The notes beneath the pieces were generated by a model that was not told where the DNA came from, ran no database searches, and saw only the letters and a list, made by a program, of their open reading frames with translations. Shown one piece after another: positions 9,018-17,429 of a stretch of 64,000 nucleotides of DNA; within the stretch, counting starts at the first letter, position 1, and every line of letters begins with the position of its first letter. The translations under genes were made by a program, and so were the position numbers. Source of the DNA: Bifidobacterium pseudolongum subsp. globosum (GTDB lineage: Bacteria > Actinomycetota > Actinomycetes > Actinomycetales > Bifidobacteriaceae); assembly GCF_000741295.1 (NCBI RefSeq), contig NZ_JGZG01000001.1, positions 1 through 64,000 of the forward strand, in the 5' to 3' direction.

Positions 9018-10328
9018 TCACTTCGTGAAGACGGCGACCGTCTCCACATGGTGCGTCATCGGGTAGATGTCGAACGCGGCGATCGAATGGAGCGCATATC
9101 CATGCTGGGTGAGCGTCGCCGTGTCACGCGCGAGCGACGCCGGGTCGCACGCGATGTACACGACGATCGGCGCGCCGGAGTTCGCGATCTTCGTGCACAC
9201 CTTCGCCTTCGCACCCGCGCGCGGCGGGTCGAGGACGACGATGTCGGGGTGCGCGCGCTGCGGATCGATGTCTTTCTCGAGCGTCTTGAGCACGTCGCCG
9301 CACAACGCCTGCACCGTGTGGATGCCCGCGCTCTTGAGGTTCCTGCGGGCGTTCGCGACCGCCGTCTTCGCGCCTTCGACGCTGACGAGCTTCGCATGCT
9401 CGTCGATCAGGGTCGCGAGCGGCAGGGTGAACAGGCCGGACCCTGAATACAGATCCCAGATCACCAGATTGCGGCCGTTGCGGGGCGCGCGGTCGCCAAG
9501 GACTTCGCGGATCTGGTCGATGACGTACTGCGGCAGCACCTGCGGCGCCTCGCGGTGCATCTGCCAGAAGCCGGCGGCGTCTACCGTGTAGTCGAAGGCG
9601 TGGCCGTCCACAGTGATCCGCTCGGTCAGGCTGCGGCTGCCGTGGCGCACCTTGCCGTCGACGATGATGGCGTAGTTCCTGCCGATGGCACGGCGCAGCG
9701 CAGCCCCATCCGCGATGTCCGCGGCGTCCACGCGCGGCTCGGGAACGGCGATGCGCACCTGCGCGTTAGCGGGTAGCGCGCCGCCCCACACGTCGTTCAT
9801 CGCGGCCGCTTCGAGCACGGCGCGCGTCGCGAGCGGCATCGTGTCGATCGGCACACGTACGTGGCTGCCACGGCGGTGCATCGACGGCCGTCCCTCATCG
9901 TCGGTGATCATCTCGATGCGCGTGCGCCAGTGCAGCCCCTGTGCGTCTTCGTCGCCGGGCATGGCATAGACGGGGATCTCGTCGAGCTCCACATGGCCGA
10001 GCCGGCGCATCACGTCCATGACCGCGGCTTCCTTCCACCGTTCCTGACCTTCGAGCGACACATGGATGAGGTCGGCGCCACCGACGCCGCCGCCCATCGC
10101 GAGCGGTCCGGCGAGCGGCCAGCTCGGCGCCACACGGTCCGGGCTCGCCTCGAGCACCTCGACGACTTCGCCGGTCCAGAACCGGTCGCTCCTGTCGGTC
10201 GGCTCGTCGAGCACGATCCTCACGCGCTCGCCCGGCAGCGCGAACCGCACAAAGACGACGCGCCCGTCGATGTGTGCGACGCACCTGCCCTGATCCGCGT
10301 ATCGTTCGATCTGTACCGTGGCTTCCAT
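9018..10328 (-). CDS. TRAM-domain class I SAM-dependent RNA methyltransferase (RumA/TrmA-like)
   Basis: 436 residues from ATG 10328 (AGGAACGG site). Members methylate C5 of uridine in rRNA or tRNA. Seen: an N-terminal TRAM RNA-binding domain (EATVQIERYADQGRCVAHID...), SAM site DLYSGSGLFTLPLA, DPPRAGAK, and the catalytic Cys in YIACDPASLARD near the C terminus. No iron-sulfur cysteine set typical of RlmD is evident, so the exact target base is not assigned. It ends the DUF3710-DUF3159-lipoprotein run, 26 bp after the lipoprotein gene; the P-type ATPase follows after 63 bp and has its own promoter-like box. Confidence 0.88.
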   Translation of the reverse strand: MEATVQIERYADQGRCVAHIDGRVVFVRFALPGERVRIVLDEPTDRSDRFWTGEVVEVLEASPDRVAPSWPLAGPLAMGGGVGGADLIHVSLEGQERWKEAAVMDVMRRLGHVELDEIPVYAMPGDEDAQGLHWRTRIEMITDDEGRPSMHRRGSHVRVPIDTMPLATRAVLEAAAMNDVWGGALPANAQVRIAVPEPRVDAADIADGAALRRAIGRNYAIIVDGKVRHGSRSLTERITVDGHAFDYTVDAAGFWQMHREAPQVLPQYVIDQIREVLGDRAPRNGRNLVIWDLYSGSGLFTLPLATLIDEHAKLVSVEGAKTAVANARRNLKSAGIHTVQALCGDVLKTLEKDIDPQRAHPDIVVLDPPRAGAKAKVCTKIANSGAPIVVYIACDPASLARDTATLTQHGYALHSIAAFDIYPMTHHVETVAVFTK

Positions 10329-10354
10329 ACCCGTTCCTGTCTGTTGTCGTGTGT

Positions 10355-10963
10355 CTATTCGGTGGCGGTGATCGTCGTGACCATCATCTCGCGGTCGTGC
10401 GGCTCGTCGCGGATCACCATGTCGGCGGCCTTGGCGAGCGGCACCGCATCCATCATGCGGTCGTTGACGCGGAACACCGCAGCATACAGCAGTGGGTCGT
10501 GGGGCTCGCCCTCCGGATTGAGCAACACGACCGGAATGCCGCTTTCGCGCGCCTTGCCGAGCGTCTGGCTCCACGCGCCCTCTTCCCCCTCGGTGAAATC
10601 ACTGATCATGATGAGGTTGACGCGTCGTGCCACCGCGTCGAGCACCGCTTGGCGCGCCGTGGCGCCCGGGTCGTCGAGGCCTGCCGTGGCCGTGTAGACG
10701 ACGTCGAAGTCATCGTCCGCATCCAGCGCATTCACTGCAAGTGTGTCCGCATTGGATGCGTGCGGCGATCCGATCAGCGCGATCGTCGTGCGTGCACCCG
10801 GCACGTTGTCATGCGCCGGCGCCTGCTCCTGCTGTGTGTCGCCGACGGCTGCGCCGCGCGGTGTGCATGCGGCGAGGCCGAACACGGCGAGCGCGCAGCA
10901 CACGCCCACCGCCAGCTTGAGAAGGATTCCGTTGCCCATGGTGTATCTTATGCCTTTGCTCAT
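10355..10963 (-). CDS. Putative lipoprotein with periplasmic-binding-protein-like segment
   Basis: Up to 202 residues from ATG 10963, four bases after the DUF3159 stop; ATG 10939 with AAAGG upstream is an equally good start and gives a cleaner signal peptide. The N terminus (ILLKLAVGVCCALAVFGLAAC) is a lipoprotein signal with lipobox LAAC. The mature part (TIALIGSPHASN..., DFDVVYTATAGLDDPGATARQ, VNLIMISDFTEG, SGIPVVLLNPEG) has the alternating strand/helix look of a type I (RbsB-like) sugar-binding fold but is far shorter than the usual ~300 residues. Function unknown. Its place between DUF3159 and the methyltransferase is not one I recognise as conserved. Confidence 0.75.
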   Translation of the reverse strand: MSKGIRYTMGNGILLKLAVGVCCALAVFGLAACTPRGAAVGDTQQEQAPAHDNVPGARTTIALIGSPHASNADTLAVNALDADDDFDVVYTATAGLDDPGATARQAVLDAVARRVNLIMISDFTEGEEGAWSQTLGKARESGIPVVLLNPEGEPHDPLLYAAVFRVNDRMMDAVPLAKAADMVIRDEPHDREMMVTTITATE

Positions 10964-10967
10964 CTGC

Positions 10968-11702
10968 TCATTGCGTGCTGTTCGACGCGTGGGGATGTTC
11001 GGCGCTCTCTTCGAGTTGCGCGCGTTCACGCATCTTGTGGCGGTGCATCGGCGTCGCCACAATCAGATAGGTGACCCAGATGGCCAGCGCCCAGAACGGC
11101 AGGCCCATCAGCAGGCGTGCGGTGCCGAGCCAGCCCACGTGGTTCGTCACGTACAGCGGCACCTGCACCACAAGGCGCAGTGCGAACACACCGAGCCACA
11201 GCCACGTGGCGATGGTGTAGGCCTTCACGAGCTCTTTGTCGGAACGCCAGCCGTCGAGCCACTGTCTGAAGTGTTCGGTGGGCAGCGAGCGGATGAATTC
11301 GATGAGGAACCCAAGCGCCGGCACATGCACGGCGAGCGAGACGAGCAACAGCACGATGTAGGCAGCGTTCGTGAGGAACCCGTACATGTAGTAATCGCGC
11401 GCCTCACCGGTACGCCATGCCCAGATCAGGCAGATCGCGACCGCCGCCAGGCCACTGAGCGCACCCATGACCGATTGGCGTTGGCACAGGCGCACCACTA
11501 CCTGCAGCACGGCGAGCGCCGCGGACACGATGATCGTGAGCTGCAGATTCAACGTGACGACGAACATGACGACGAAGAGGAAGCCCGGCAGCATGGATTC
11601 CACCACGCCGCGCGGGCCGCCGATGGCCGTGATGACCGAGAAATCGTCGTCGCCGGCCTGTGCGAGCGCGCCGAGTCCGGTGCGTTTGCGGTCGTTGCCC
11701 AT
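10968..11702 (-). CDS. DUF3159 family integral membrane protein
   Basis: 244 residues from ATG 11702, sharing a base with the DUF3710 stop (TGATG). About five or six membrane segments between residues 35 and 215 (for example FLFVVMFVVTLNLQLTIIV and AAYIVLLLVSLAVHV), with conserved GGPRG near the start and a short charged tail. DUF3159 proteins are actinobacterial, and their function is not established. Adjacency to DUF3710 is the known arrangement and supports the call. Confidence 0.85.
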   Translation of the reverse strand: MGNDRKRTGLGALAQAGDDDFSVITAIGGPRGVVESMLPGFLFVVMFVVTLNLQLTIIVSAALAVLQVVVRLCQRQSVMGALSGLAAVAICLIWAWRTGEARDYYMYGFLTNAAYIVLLLVSLAVHVPALGFLIEFIRSLPTEHFRQWLDGWRSDKELVKAYTIATWLWLGVFALRLVVQVPLYVTNHVGWLGTARLLMGLPFWALAIWVTYLIVATPMHRHKMRERAQLEESAEHPHASNSTQ

Positions 11703-12559
11703 CAACGCAGTTCCGAGAACATCGGTCCGCGCGACAACGTCGTCTTCGTCTCCGTCTCCTGGTCGGAGTTGAACGGACCTTCCGGCTTGCCAGGCAGCTG
11801 TGCGCCCTCGCCGTCCTGCTGTGCGGCGTCACGCTCGCGGCGCTCGTTCGGTGTGAGCGGCGGTGCCATCGGGATCAGATCGCGCGGGGCGAGCGGCTCC
11901 TCGCCGCGGTCCACGACGATGTCGGAGAAGAAGCGGTTGAGGATCTCCGCTTCCGGCGACTTGGGGTCCTCAGCCGCGGGGCCCGAGAAGATGCCGCGCA
12001 GCATCCAACGCGGGCCGTCCACACCCACGATGCGCGTGGTGTGCACCTTGCCGTTGTCGAGCTTGACGGGCAGTTCGATCTCGGCTCCGAAAATGCCGGG
12101 CACTTCCTTGGCGTTGGCGTTGCCTTCGAGCAGGTCCTCGCGCACGTCGTCCCACAGGCCGAGCGTCTTCGGCGCGGCGAACGCCTCAAGCTCAAGGCTC
12201 GACCGCCCGATCGTCACCGTCGCGCCGAGCAGCGTGTTGTCCGCACGGCTCGCCTTGATGCGCAGCTGGATGCCACGCACGAACGGGATGTAGAACGCGC
12301 CGAGCGACATGTATTCGTCGAAATCAGGGGCGTTGTCCTCGTCGATGTCCCACGGGCCGTACTCTTCGCCGCGGCCCTCGTATGTCATGCTCGTCTCTTC
12401 GGGGATCTGCCCCGTCATGCGCTCGCCAGCCGCGGCATCGTCGCCCTGCTGGGATTCGTCGTCGATCCGGACGTCTTCCTTCGCCATGTCTTCGGTCTGC
12501 GAAGCGATGGCCTCGGCCTCACGGTTTTTCTTCTTCTTGCCGAATCCGAACAGTCCCAT
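11702..12559 (-). CDS. DUF3710 family protein
   Basis: 285 residues. Soluble protein starting MGLFGFGKKKKNREAE, followed by an acidic linker (to about residue 70) and a conserved core containing GPWDIDE, YIPFVRGIQLR, GPRWMLRG and DRGEEPLAPRD; the C-terminal ~45 residues are charged and probably disordered. DUF3710 is a conserved actinobacterial family without an established function. It opens a run with DUF3159, the lipoprotein and the RNA methyltransferase, all overlapping or within 30 bp. A GAGGATAT site precedes the ATG. Confidence 0.88.
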   Translation of the reverse strand: MGLFGFGKKKKNREAEAIASQTEDMAKEDVRIDDESQQGDDAAAGERMTGQIPEETSMTYEGRGEEYGPWDIDEDNAPDFDEYMSLGAFYIPFVRGIQLRIKASRADNTLLGATVTIGRSSLELEAFAAPKTLGLWDDVREDLLEGNANAKEVPGIFGAEIELPVKLDNGKVHTTRIVGVDGPRWMLRGIFSGPAAEDPKSPEAEILNRFFSDIVVDRGEEPLAPRDLIPMAPPLTPNERRERDAAQQDGEGAQLPGKPEGPFNSDQETETKTTLSRGPMFSELR

Positions 12560-12729
12560 ATATCCTCATTTCGTTGCAGGCCGCCGGCGGCGCGCATGGC
12601 CACCGGCAGCCCATTGGCAATAGTCAATCACTACTTCCAGTTCAGTATAGGGCGCATGAGTGATTGCATGGAACGCCGCGCCCGGTCACTGCACCAAACA
12701 TCCATGGCCTGCATGCGCGGTCTTGTGCG
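12560..12729. other. Intergenic region between xthA and DUF3710
   Basis: 170 bp with no gene. It should contain the promoter of the DUF3710 operon; a TATACT-like box on the minus strand (TATACTGAACTGGAAG, about 12637-12652) is a candidate. Confidence 0.3.
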
Positions 12730-13590
12730 TCAGACGTCGTACGTGATGGTCAGCGGCGCATGGTCGGACCACCGCTTGAACCATTCCTCGGCGCGGTCCA
12801 CACGGAATCCCCGTGCGGTGAGCGCAAGCTCGGGCGTGGCGAACTGGTAGTCGAGGCGCCAGCCGGCGTCGTTGTCGAAGGCACGGCCGCGCTGGCTCCA
12901 CCACGTATACGGCCCTTGGATGTCGCCGGCAAGGTCGCGCATCACGTCCACATACTCCATCTGCCCGATCCAGCGGTCCATGTAGGCGCGCTCCTCGGGC
13001 AGGAAGCCGTGCGTGGTGATGTTGGCCTTCGCGTTCTTCAGGTCGATCGGCGTGTGCGCGATGTTGAAGTCGCCGCAGATCACCGCCTGGTTGCCGCCGG
13101 ACGCCGCGATGTCCTGCAGTTCACGCATGCGTTCGGTCATCGCGTCGAGGAAGCGGTATTTCTGCACTTCCTTGATGTCGTCGCCGTCGCCGCCCGCGTG
13201 CACATACACGCACACCACGGTGATCTCGTACCCCTGCGGAGTGCGCACGTCGGCCTCCACCCAGCGCCCTGAGTCCACGTCTTCGTCAAGCCCCGGCAAC
13301 CCGATGCACGTGCGTTCCACGGGGCGGTCGGTGACAAGGCCCACACCCGCGCGCCCCTTGATCCGGCACACGTCGTCCACGGCGGCCAGATCGTCGGGCG
13401 TGGCGATGCGCCCCTGCTCCACATAGGTCGCACCGAAGTCCTGGAACATCTCGTCGAGGATCTCCTGCGGCGCACGCGTCTCCTGCATGCACCAGATGTC
13501 GGGCGTGTTGCGGGCGAGCCATTTGCTGACCCCTTTGCGTTTGGCGGCACGGATGCCGTTGAGATTCGCGGTGGTGATTGTGAGTGTCAT
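12730..13590 (-). CDS. xthA: Exodeoxyribonuclease III (AP endonuclease)
   Basis: 286 residues. Mg-dependent AP endonuclease/3'-5' exonuclease of base-excision repair. Seen: TANLNGIRAA (metal/active-site Asn, about 7-16), IWCMQETRA with the catalytic Glu (about 32-40), YVHAGGDG, CGDFNIAHTPIDL (about 172-184), and the C-terminal RLDYQFATPEL and SDHAPLTITYD with the catalytic Asp-His pair. All the expected active-site motifs are present and the length is normal. No ribosome-binding site is visible; TAGGCT stands 7 nt before the ATG, suggesting a leaderless message. It is divergent from the membrane protein gene at 13.7 kb. Confidence 0.95.
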   Translation of the reverse strand: MTLTITTANLNGIRAAKRKGVSKWLARNTPDIWCMQETRAPQEILDEMFQDFGATYVEQGRIATPDDLAAVDDVCRIKGRAGVGLVTDRPVERTCIGLPGLDEDVDSGRWVEADVRTPQGYEITVVCVYVHAGGDGDDIKEVQKYRFLDAMTERMRELQDIAASGGNQAVICGDFNIAHTPIDLKNAKANITTHGFLPEERAYMDRWIGQMEYVDVMRDLAGDIQGPYTWWSQRGRAFDNDAGWRLDYQFATPELALTARGFRVDRAEEWFKRWSDHAPLTITYDV

Positions 13591-13710
13591 GCTTTAGAGC
13601 CTACCAGCGCACAACGGCCGCGGGCCCGTTCATGCTTGGTGAACGCGTGCCGGCGCGGGGCAAACGCGTTACCGTGGAGGCATCGGCGCCAAACGCCGCA
13701 TTCCCTTTGC

Positions 13711-14394
13711 ATGAATCGAGCGACAATGACACAGACCACGAACCAAGCCCTCACCTCGCCCACACGGCCGCATGTACCGCGCGGATTCATCATCTGCATG
13801 GGTGCGGTGCTCCTCACCCTCGTGTGCGCGGCGGTCTCGCTGTTTGACGACCGCGAATTCTACAGCGACATCTTCGTGGAGGTCTCCGTCTTCGTGGTGT
13901 TCGTGGCCGGCTTCTTCACCAACACGCGCACATTGCAGTTCGGCTACCTGCTCTTCGCGAACCTGTACAGCATCATGTTCCTCGCCATCTTCGGCAAGGT
14001 GTTCTACGACAATTACAGCCAAGGCGTCGGTATCCTCGTGCTGATCCAGATCATCTTCTCGACGATCAACCTCGTGCCGATCCTGCTGTACCACCTGACG
14101 AACCGCACGTTCTTCTACAGCTACCAGCGCCAGCTGATCTACCCCACGCTGTTCTTCGCGTTCGTGTTGCTCGGCCACCTGCCCGGTGGCGACGTGCTGA
14201 CGGCCGAGGTCTCGCACGAGATCTTCTCGCTCATCATCTTCGCGCAGGCCTTCGATCTGATGGATTCGATCCACAAGATCGGCAAGGCGCACCACATGGC
14301 CACGTATGCGGTGGGCAAGGAAGACGGCGGCATCGTCGATGATGACGATGCCGCCGAAGATGACGATGACGAGCGCAACCCCGTGGAAGGGTGA
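13711..14394 (+). CDS. Polytopic membrane protein of unknown function
   Basis: 227 residues from ATG 13711, or 222 from ATG 13726; neither has a strong ribosome-binding site, so the start is uncertain. Five or six hydrophobic segments run from about residue 30 to 205 (IICMGAVLLTLVCAAVSLF, VEVSVFVVFVAGFF, LVLIQIIFSTINLVPILL, TLFFAFVLLGHL, IFSLIIFAQAFDL). The tail is strikingly acidic (VDDDDAAEDDDDE). I do not recognise a family. The stop codon lies in the loop of a terminator hairpin shared with the convergent peptide-importer operon. Confidence 0.75.
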   Translation: MNRATMTQTTNQALTSPTRPHVPRGFIICMGAVLLTLVCAAVSLFDDREFYSDIFVEVSVFVVFVAGFFTNTRTLQFGYLLFANLYSIMFLAIFGKVFYDNYSQGVGILVLIQIIFSTINLVPILLYHLTNRTFFYSYQRQLIYPTLFFAFVLLGHLPGGDVLTAEVSHEIFSLIIFAQAFDLMDSIHKIGKAHHMATYAVGKEDGGIVDDDDAAEDDDDERNPVEG

Positions 14395-14405
14395 CCTTCC
14401 ACGGG
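14380..14405. terminator. Convergent terminator containing the stop codon
   Basis: Perfect 11-bp arms CCCGTGGAAGG / CCTTCCACGGG around a GTGA loop; the TGA stop of the membrane protein (14392-14394) is in the loop. Only 15 bp separate it from the end of the convergent ABC gene. Confidence 0.7.
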
Positions 14406-14419
14406 CCTAGCCGCCCATA

Positions 14420-16438
14420 TCAGTCTAGATTGAGGCCGAGTTCGAGCTTGCCGCCCGGGATCGCGTCAAGCAGGTCGCGCGTGTACTGCTGCTGCGGGTG
14501 CAGGAACACCTCGTCGGTGGTGCCGTGCTCCACGAGCTTGCCGTGCTGCATGACCACCACGTCGTCGGCGATCTGCCGCACAACCGCGAGGTCGTGCGTG
14601 ATGAACAGATAGCTCAGGCCGTTCTTGGCCTGCAGGTCGTTGAGCAGATGGAGCACCTGATCCTGCACAAGCACGTCGAGCGCGGACACGGCCTCATCAC
14701 AGACGATGACGTCCGGATTGAGCGCCATCGCGCGCGCGATCGCGATGCGCTGGCGCTGACCGCCCGAAAGCTCGTTCGGGTACCGGCGCATGACCGACTC
14801 CGGCAACTCCACCAGGTCGAGCAGCTCGCGCACGCGGGCGGCTCGGCTCTTCTTGTCGCCGATCTTGTGGATGCGCAGCGGCTCCTCGATGGAGCGGAAG
14901 ATCGAATACATCGGGTCCAGCGAACCGTAGGGGTTCTGGAACACCGGCTGCACATGGCGGCGGAAGTCGAGCAGGCTCTTGCCTTTGAACTGCGCGATGT
15001 CGCTGCCGTTGTAGGTGACGGTGCCGCTCGTGGGCTCCAGCAGCTTGAGCACCATGTTCGCCACGGTGGACTTGCCCGATCCCGATTCACCCACAATCGC
15101 GAGCGTGGTGCCGCGCTTGACCTTGAAGCTCACATCGTCGACGGCCTTGAACATGTCCTTGGTGCGCGGCAGCTTGAACTCACGCGTCAGGTGGCTCACT
15201 TCGATGATCGTGTCCGCCGTTTCGAGCGACTGCTCGTTGACCTTGTGCTCCATGATCGATGAAGCGTCCTGCCCATGCTCCTCGACCGACACGATGCGCT
15301 GCGAGGCGAGCGATGGGGCCGCGGCCACCAGGCGCTTCGTGTATGGGTGCTGCGGGTGCTGCAGCACTTCGAGCGACGGACCCGACTCCACGACCTGCCC
15401 CTTGTACATGACCACGATGTGCTGGGCGCGTTCGGCTGCCAGGCCAAGGTCATGGGTGATGAACAGCACGGCGGTGCCCAACGAATCGGTCAGGTCCTGC
15501 AGATGGTCGAGGATCTTCTTCTGCACCGTCACGTCGAGCGCGCTCGTCGGCTCGTCGGCGATGAGCAGTTCCGGCCGGCAGGCCAGACCGATCGCGATCA
15601 GCGCGCGCTGGCGCATGCCGCCGGAGAACTCGTGCGGATACTGGCGTGCGCGCGTGGCGGCATCGGGCAGGCCGGCCTCGACGAGCAGGCCGGCGATGCG
15701 GTCCTCCATCGACGAGCCGGTGACGTATTTCTTGGCGATGTACCATGCGTCGTCATCCTTGACGCCGGCCTTGATCAGGTCGTCGGCCACGCGCCAGCGG
15801 GTTTCGGAGCCCGGCACCCATTCGGAACGGAAGTACTCCATCTTCCTCGTGAACGCGTCGCCTTCCACGCCAATGCCCACAAGCGCCTGTTCGGCGGCTT
15901 CGAGCAGTTCCGGCAGCTCCTTGGAGCCGAGGAACGTCTCGTCGCCTTCGCTCTTGATCTCGATGTCCGCATTGGCGAGCGCCTTGGCCAGATCGGAACG
16001 CTTTTCGTGCGAGACGTCCATGTTGTTGGCCACAAGCGCCTCTTTGACCTGCGTGCCGATGCGCCACACCGGGTTGAGGTTGCTCATCGGGTCCTGCGGC
16101 ACAAGGCCCATCTTGGAGCCGCGCACGTTCACGAACTCTTTCTGCGCGTAGTGCGAGATCTCGGTGCCGTTGAGCTTGATGGAGCCACCCACGACCTTGC
16201 CTGTGCCCGGCAGCAGGCCCAGGCACGCCATGGCGGACGTGGACTTGCCCGAACCGGATTCACCCACGATGGCCACCCACTGGCCCGGATACACGCTGAA
16301 GGAGGAGTCACGCACCGCATGCACGGCGCGGCCGTCGTCGGTCGTGAAGTCGACCTGCAGGTCCTTGACCTCGAGCAGCGGGCCCTCGGCGCGCTGCAGC
16401 TGGTCGAGTTTGTCGTCAATATTCGTTTGCTCACTCAT
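14420..16438 (-). CDS. Oligopeptide ABC importer, fused DppD-DppF ATPase (system 1)
   Basis: 672 residues from ATG 16438 (GAGG site). Two nucleotide-binding domains in one chain energise the two permeases encoded just upstream. NBD1: Walker A GESGSGKST (about 59-67), signature FSGGMRQR (about 271), Walker B LLIADEPTSALD. NBD2: [29 protein letters not shown], with a peptide-importer C-terminal extension after each domain. NBD1 has roughly 95-100 extra residues (about 145-245) between the Q-loop and the signature, containing KRSDLAKALANADIEIKSEG, that are absent from the paralogue at 54.7 kb. In the second Walker B, Pro of DEPxSALD is Ala. Gene order is binding protein, DppB, DppC, ATPase. Confidence 0.93.
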   Translation of the reverse strand: MSEQTNIDDKLDQLQRAEGPLLEVKDLQVDFTTDDGRAVHAVRDSSFSVYPGQWVAIVGESGSGKSTSAMACLGLLPGTGKVVGGSIKLNGTEISHYAQKEFVNVRGSKMGLVPQDPMSNLNPVWRIGTQVKEALVANNMDVSHEKRSDLAKALANADIEIKSEGDETFLGSKELPELLEAAEQALVGIGVEGDAFTRKMEYFRSEWVPGSETRWRVADDLIKAGVKDDDAWYIAKKYVTGSSMEDRIAGLLVEAGLPDAATRARQYPHEFSGGMRQRALIAIGLACRPELLIADEPTSALDVTVQKKILDHLQDLTDSLGTAVLFITHDLGLAAERAQHIVVMYKGQVVESGPSLEVLQHPQHPYTKRLVAAAPSLASQRIVSVEEHGQDASSIMEHKVNEQSLETADTIIEVSHLTREFKLPRTKDMFKAVDDVSFKVKRGTTLAIVGESGSGKSTVANMVLKLLEPTSGTVTYNGSDIAQFKGKSLLDFRRHVQPVFQNPYGSLDPMYSIFRSIEEPLRIHKIGDKKSRAARVRELLDLVELPESVMRRYPNELSGGQRQRIAIARAMALNPDVIVCDEAVSALDVLVQDQVLHLLNDLQAKNGLSYLFITHDLAVVRQIADDVVVMQHGKLVEHGTTDEVFLHPQQQYTRDLLDAIPGGKLELGLNLD

Positions 16439-16457
16439 TTGCATAACCTCGCGAAGC

Positions 16458-17411
16458 TCACGCCGTACGGCTCTTGGGATCAAGGGCGTCTTTGACGGCG
16501 TCGCCCATCATGATGAACGCCAACACGGTGACGGCCAACGCCACCGATGGATAGAACAGCACCATCGGGTCGGTGCGCAGGATCGACTGCGCGTTCGAGA
16601 TGTCGCCGCCCCAGCTGACCGTCGTGGACGGCAGGCCGATGCCCAGGAAGCTCAGTGTGGCTTCGGAGACGATGTACGAGCCGAGCGACGTGGTGGCGAT
16701 GACGATGATCGGCGCCAGCGAGTTGGGCAGGATGTGGCGGAACAGGTTGCGCATCGGAGTGGAGCCCAACGCGGTCGAGGCCGTGTTGAATTCGAGGTTC
16801 TTCGACGAGAGCACGGCGCCGCGGGCGATGCGCGCGGTGGAGACCCAGCCGAAGAGCGCGAGCACGAGCACGACCTTCCAGATCGAGGTGACGGTGCGGA
16901 ACATCTGCAGCACCACAATCGCGCCGAGCAGCATCGGGATGGCCATGAAGATGTCGACGATGCGGCTGAGCACCGCGTCGATCCAGCCGCCGCAGAAACC
17001 GGCGATCGCGCCGATGAGCGTGCCGACCGCCACGACGATGAGCGTGGAGAGAATGCCGACGCTCAGCGACGTGCGCGTGCCGTAGACGACGCGTGCGTAC
17101 ACGTCGCAGCCCTGCATGTCGAATCCGAAGGGATGGCCCGGGCGTGCGGGTTCAAGCGAATCGTCGAGCGTGCAGTAGTTCGGGTCGGTCTTCGTGAAGA
17201 CGCCCGGGAAGAGCGCCACGAAGATGATGAACACGATGAGGATCGCCGAGATGATGAACAGCGGGTTCCTGCGCAGCGTGCGCCACGCGTCGGACCACAT
17301 GCTTGTGGCCGGAGCGGATTCGTCGACCGTGTCCACCGTCTGCAGCGGCGTCTCTTCGAGCGGGGCGACGTAACGCTCCTGCCCCGGAAGCGTTGTATTG
17401 ATGTCTGTCAT
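16458..17411 (-). CDS. Oligopeptide ABC importer permease, DppC/OppC type (system 1)
   Basis: 317 residues from ATG 17411, 8 nt after AAGGGG (a TTG two codons earlier is less likely). Inner-membrane permease with an N-terminal cytoplasmic extension containing WRTLRRNPLFIISAILIV, typical of the OppC N-terminal domain, then the binding-protein-dependent transport domain with about six membrane helices. The EAA loop that contacts the ATPase is visible (RGAVLSSKNLEFNTASTALG, about 195-214), as is IVSEATLSFLGIGLP near 235. It lies 18 bp after dppB and 19 bp before the ATPase gene. Confidence 0.93.
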   Translation of the reverse strand: MTDINTTLPGQERYVAPLEETPLQTVDTVDESAPATSMWSDAWRTLRRNPLFIISAILIVFIIFVALFPGVFTKTDPNYCTLDDSLEPARPGHPFGFDMQGCDVYARVVYGTRTSLSVGILSTLIVVAVGTLIGAIAGFCGGWIDAVLSRIVDIFMAIPMLLGAIVVLQMFRTVTSIWKVVLVLALFGWVSTARIARGAVLSSKNLEFNTASTALGSTPMRNLFRHILPNSLAPIIVIATTSLGSYIVSEATLSFLGIGLPSTTVSWGGDISNAQSILRTDPMVLFYPSVALAVTVLAFIMMGDAVKDALDPKSRTA

Positions 17412-17429
17412 GTGCAATACCCCTTTTAC

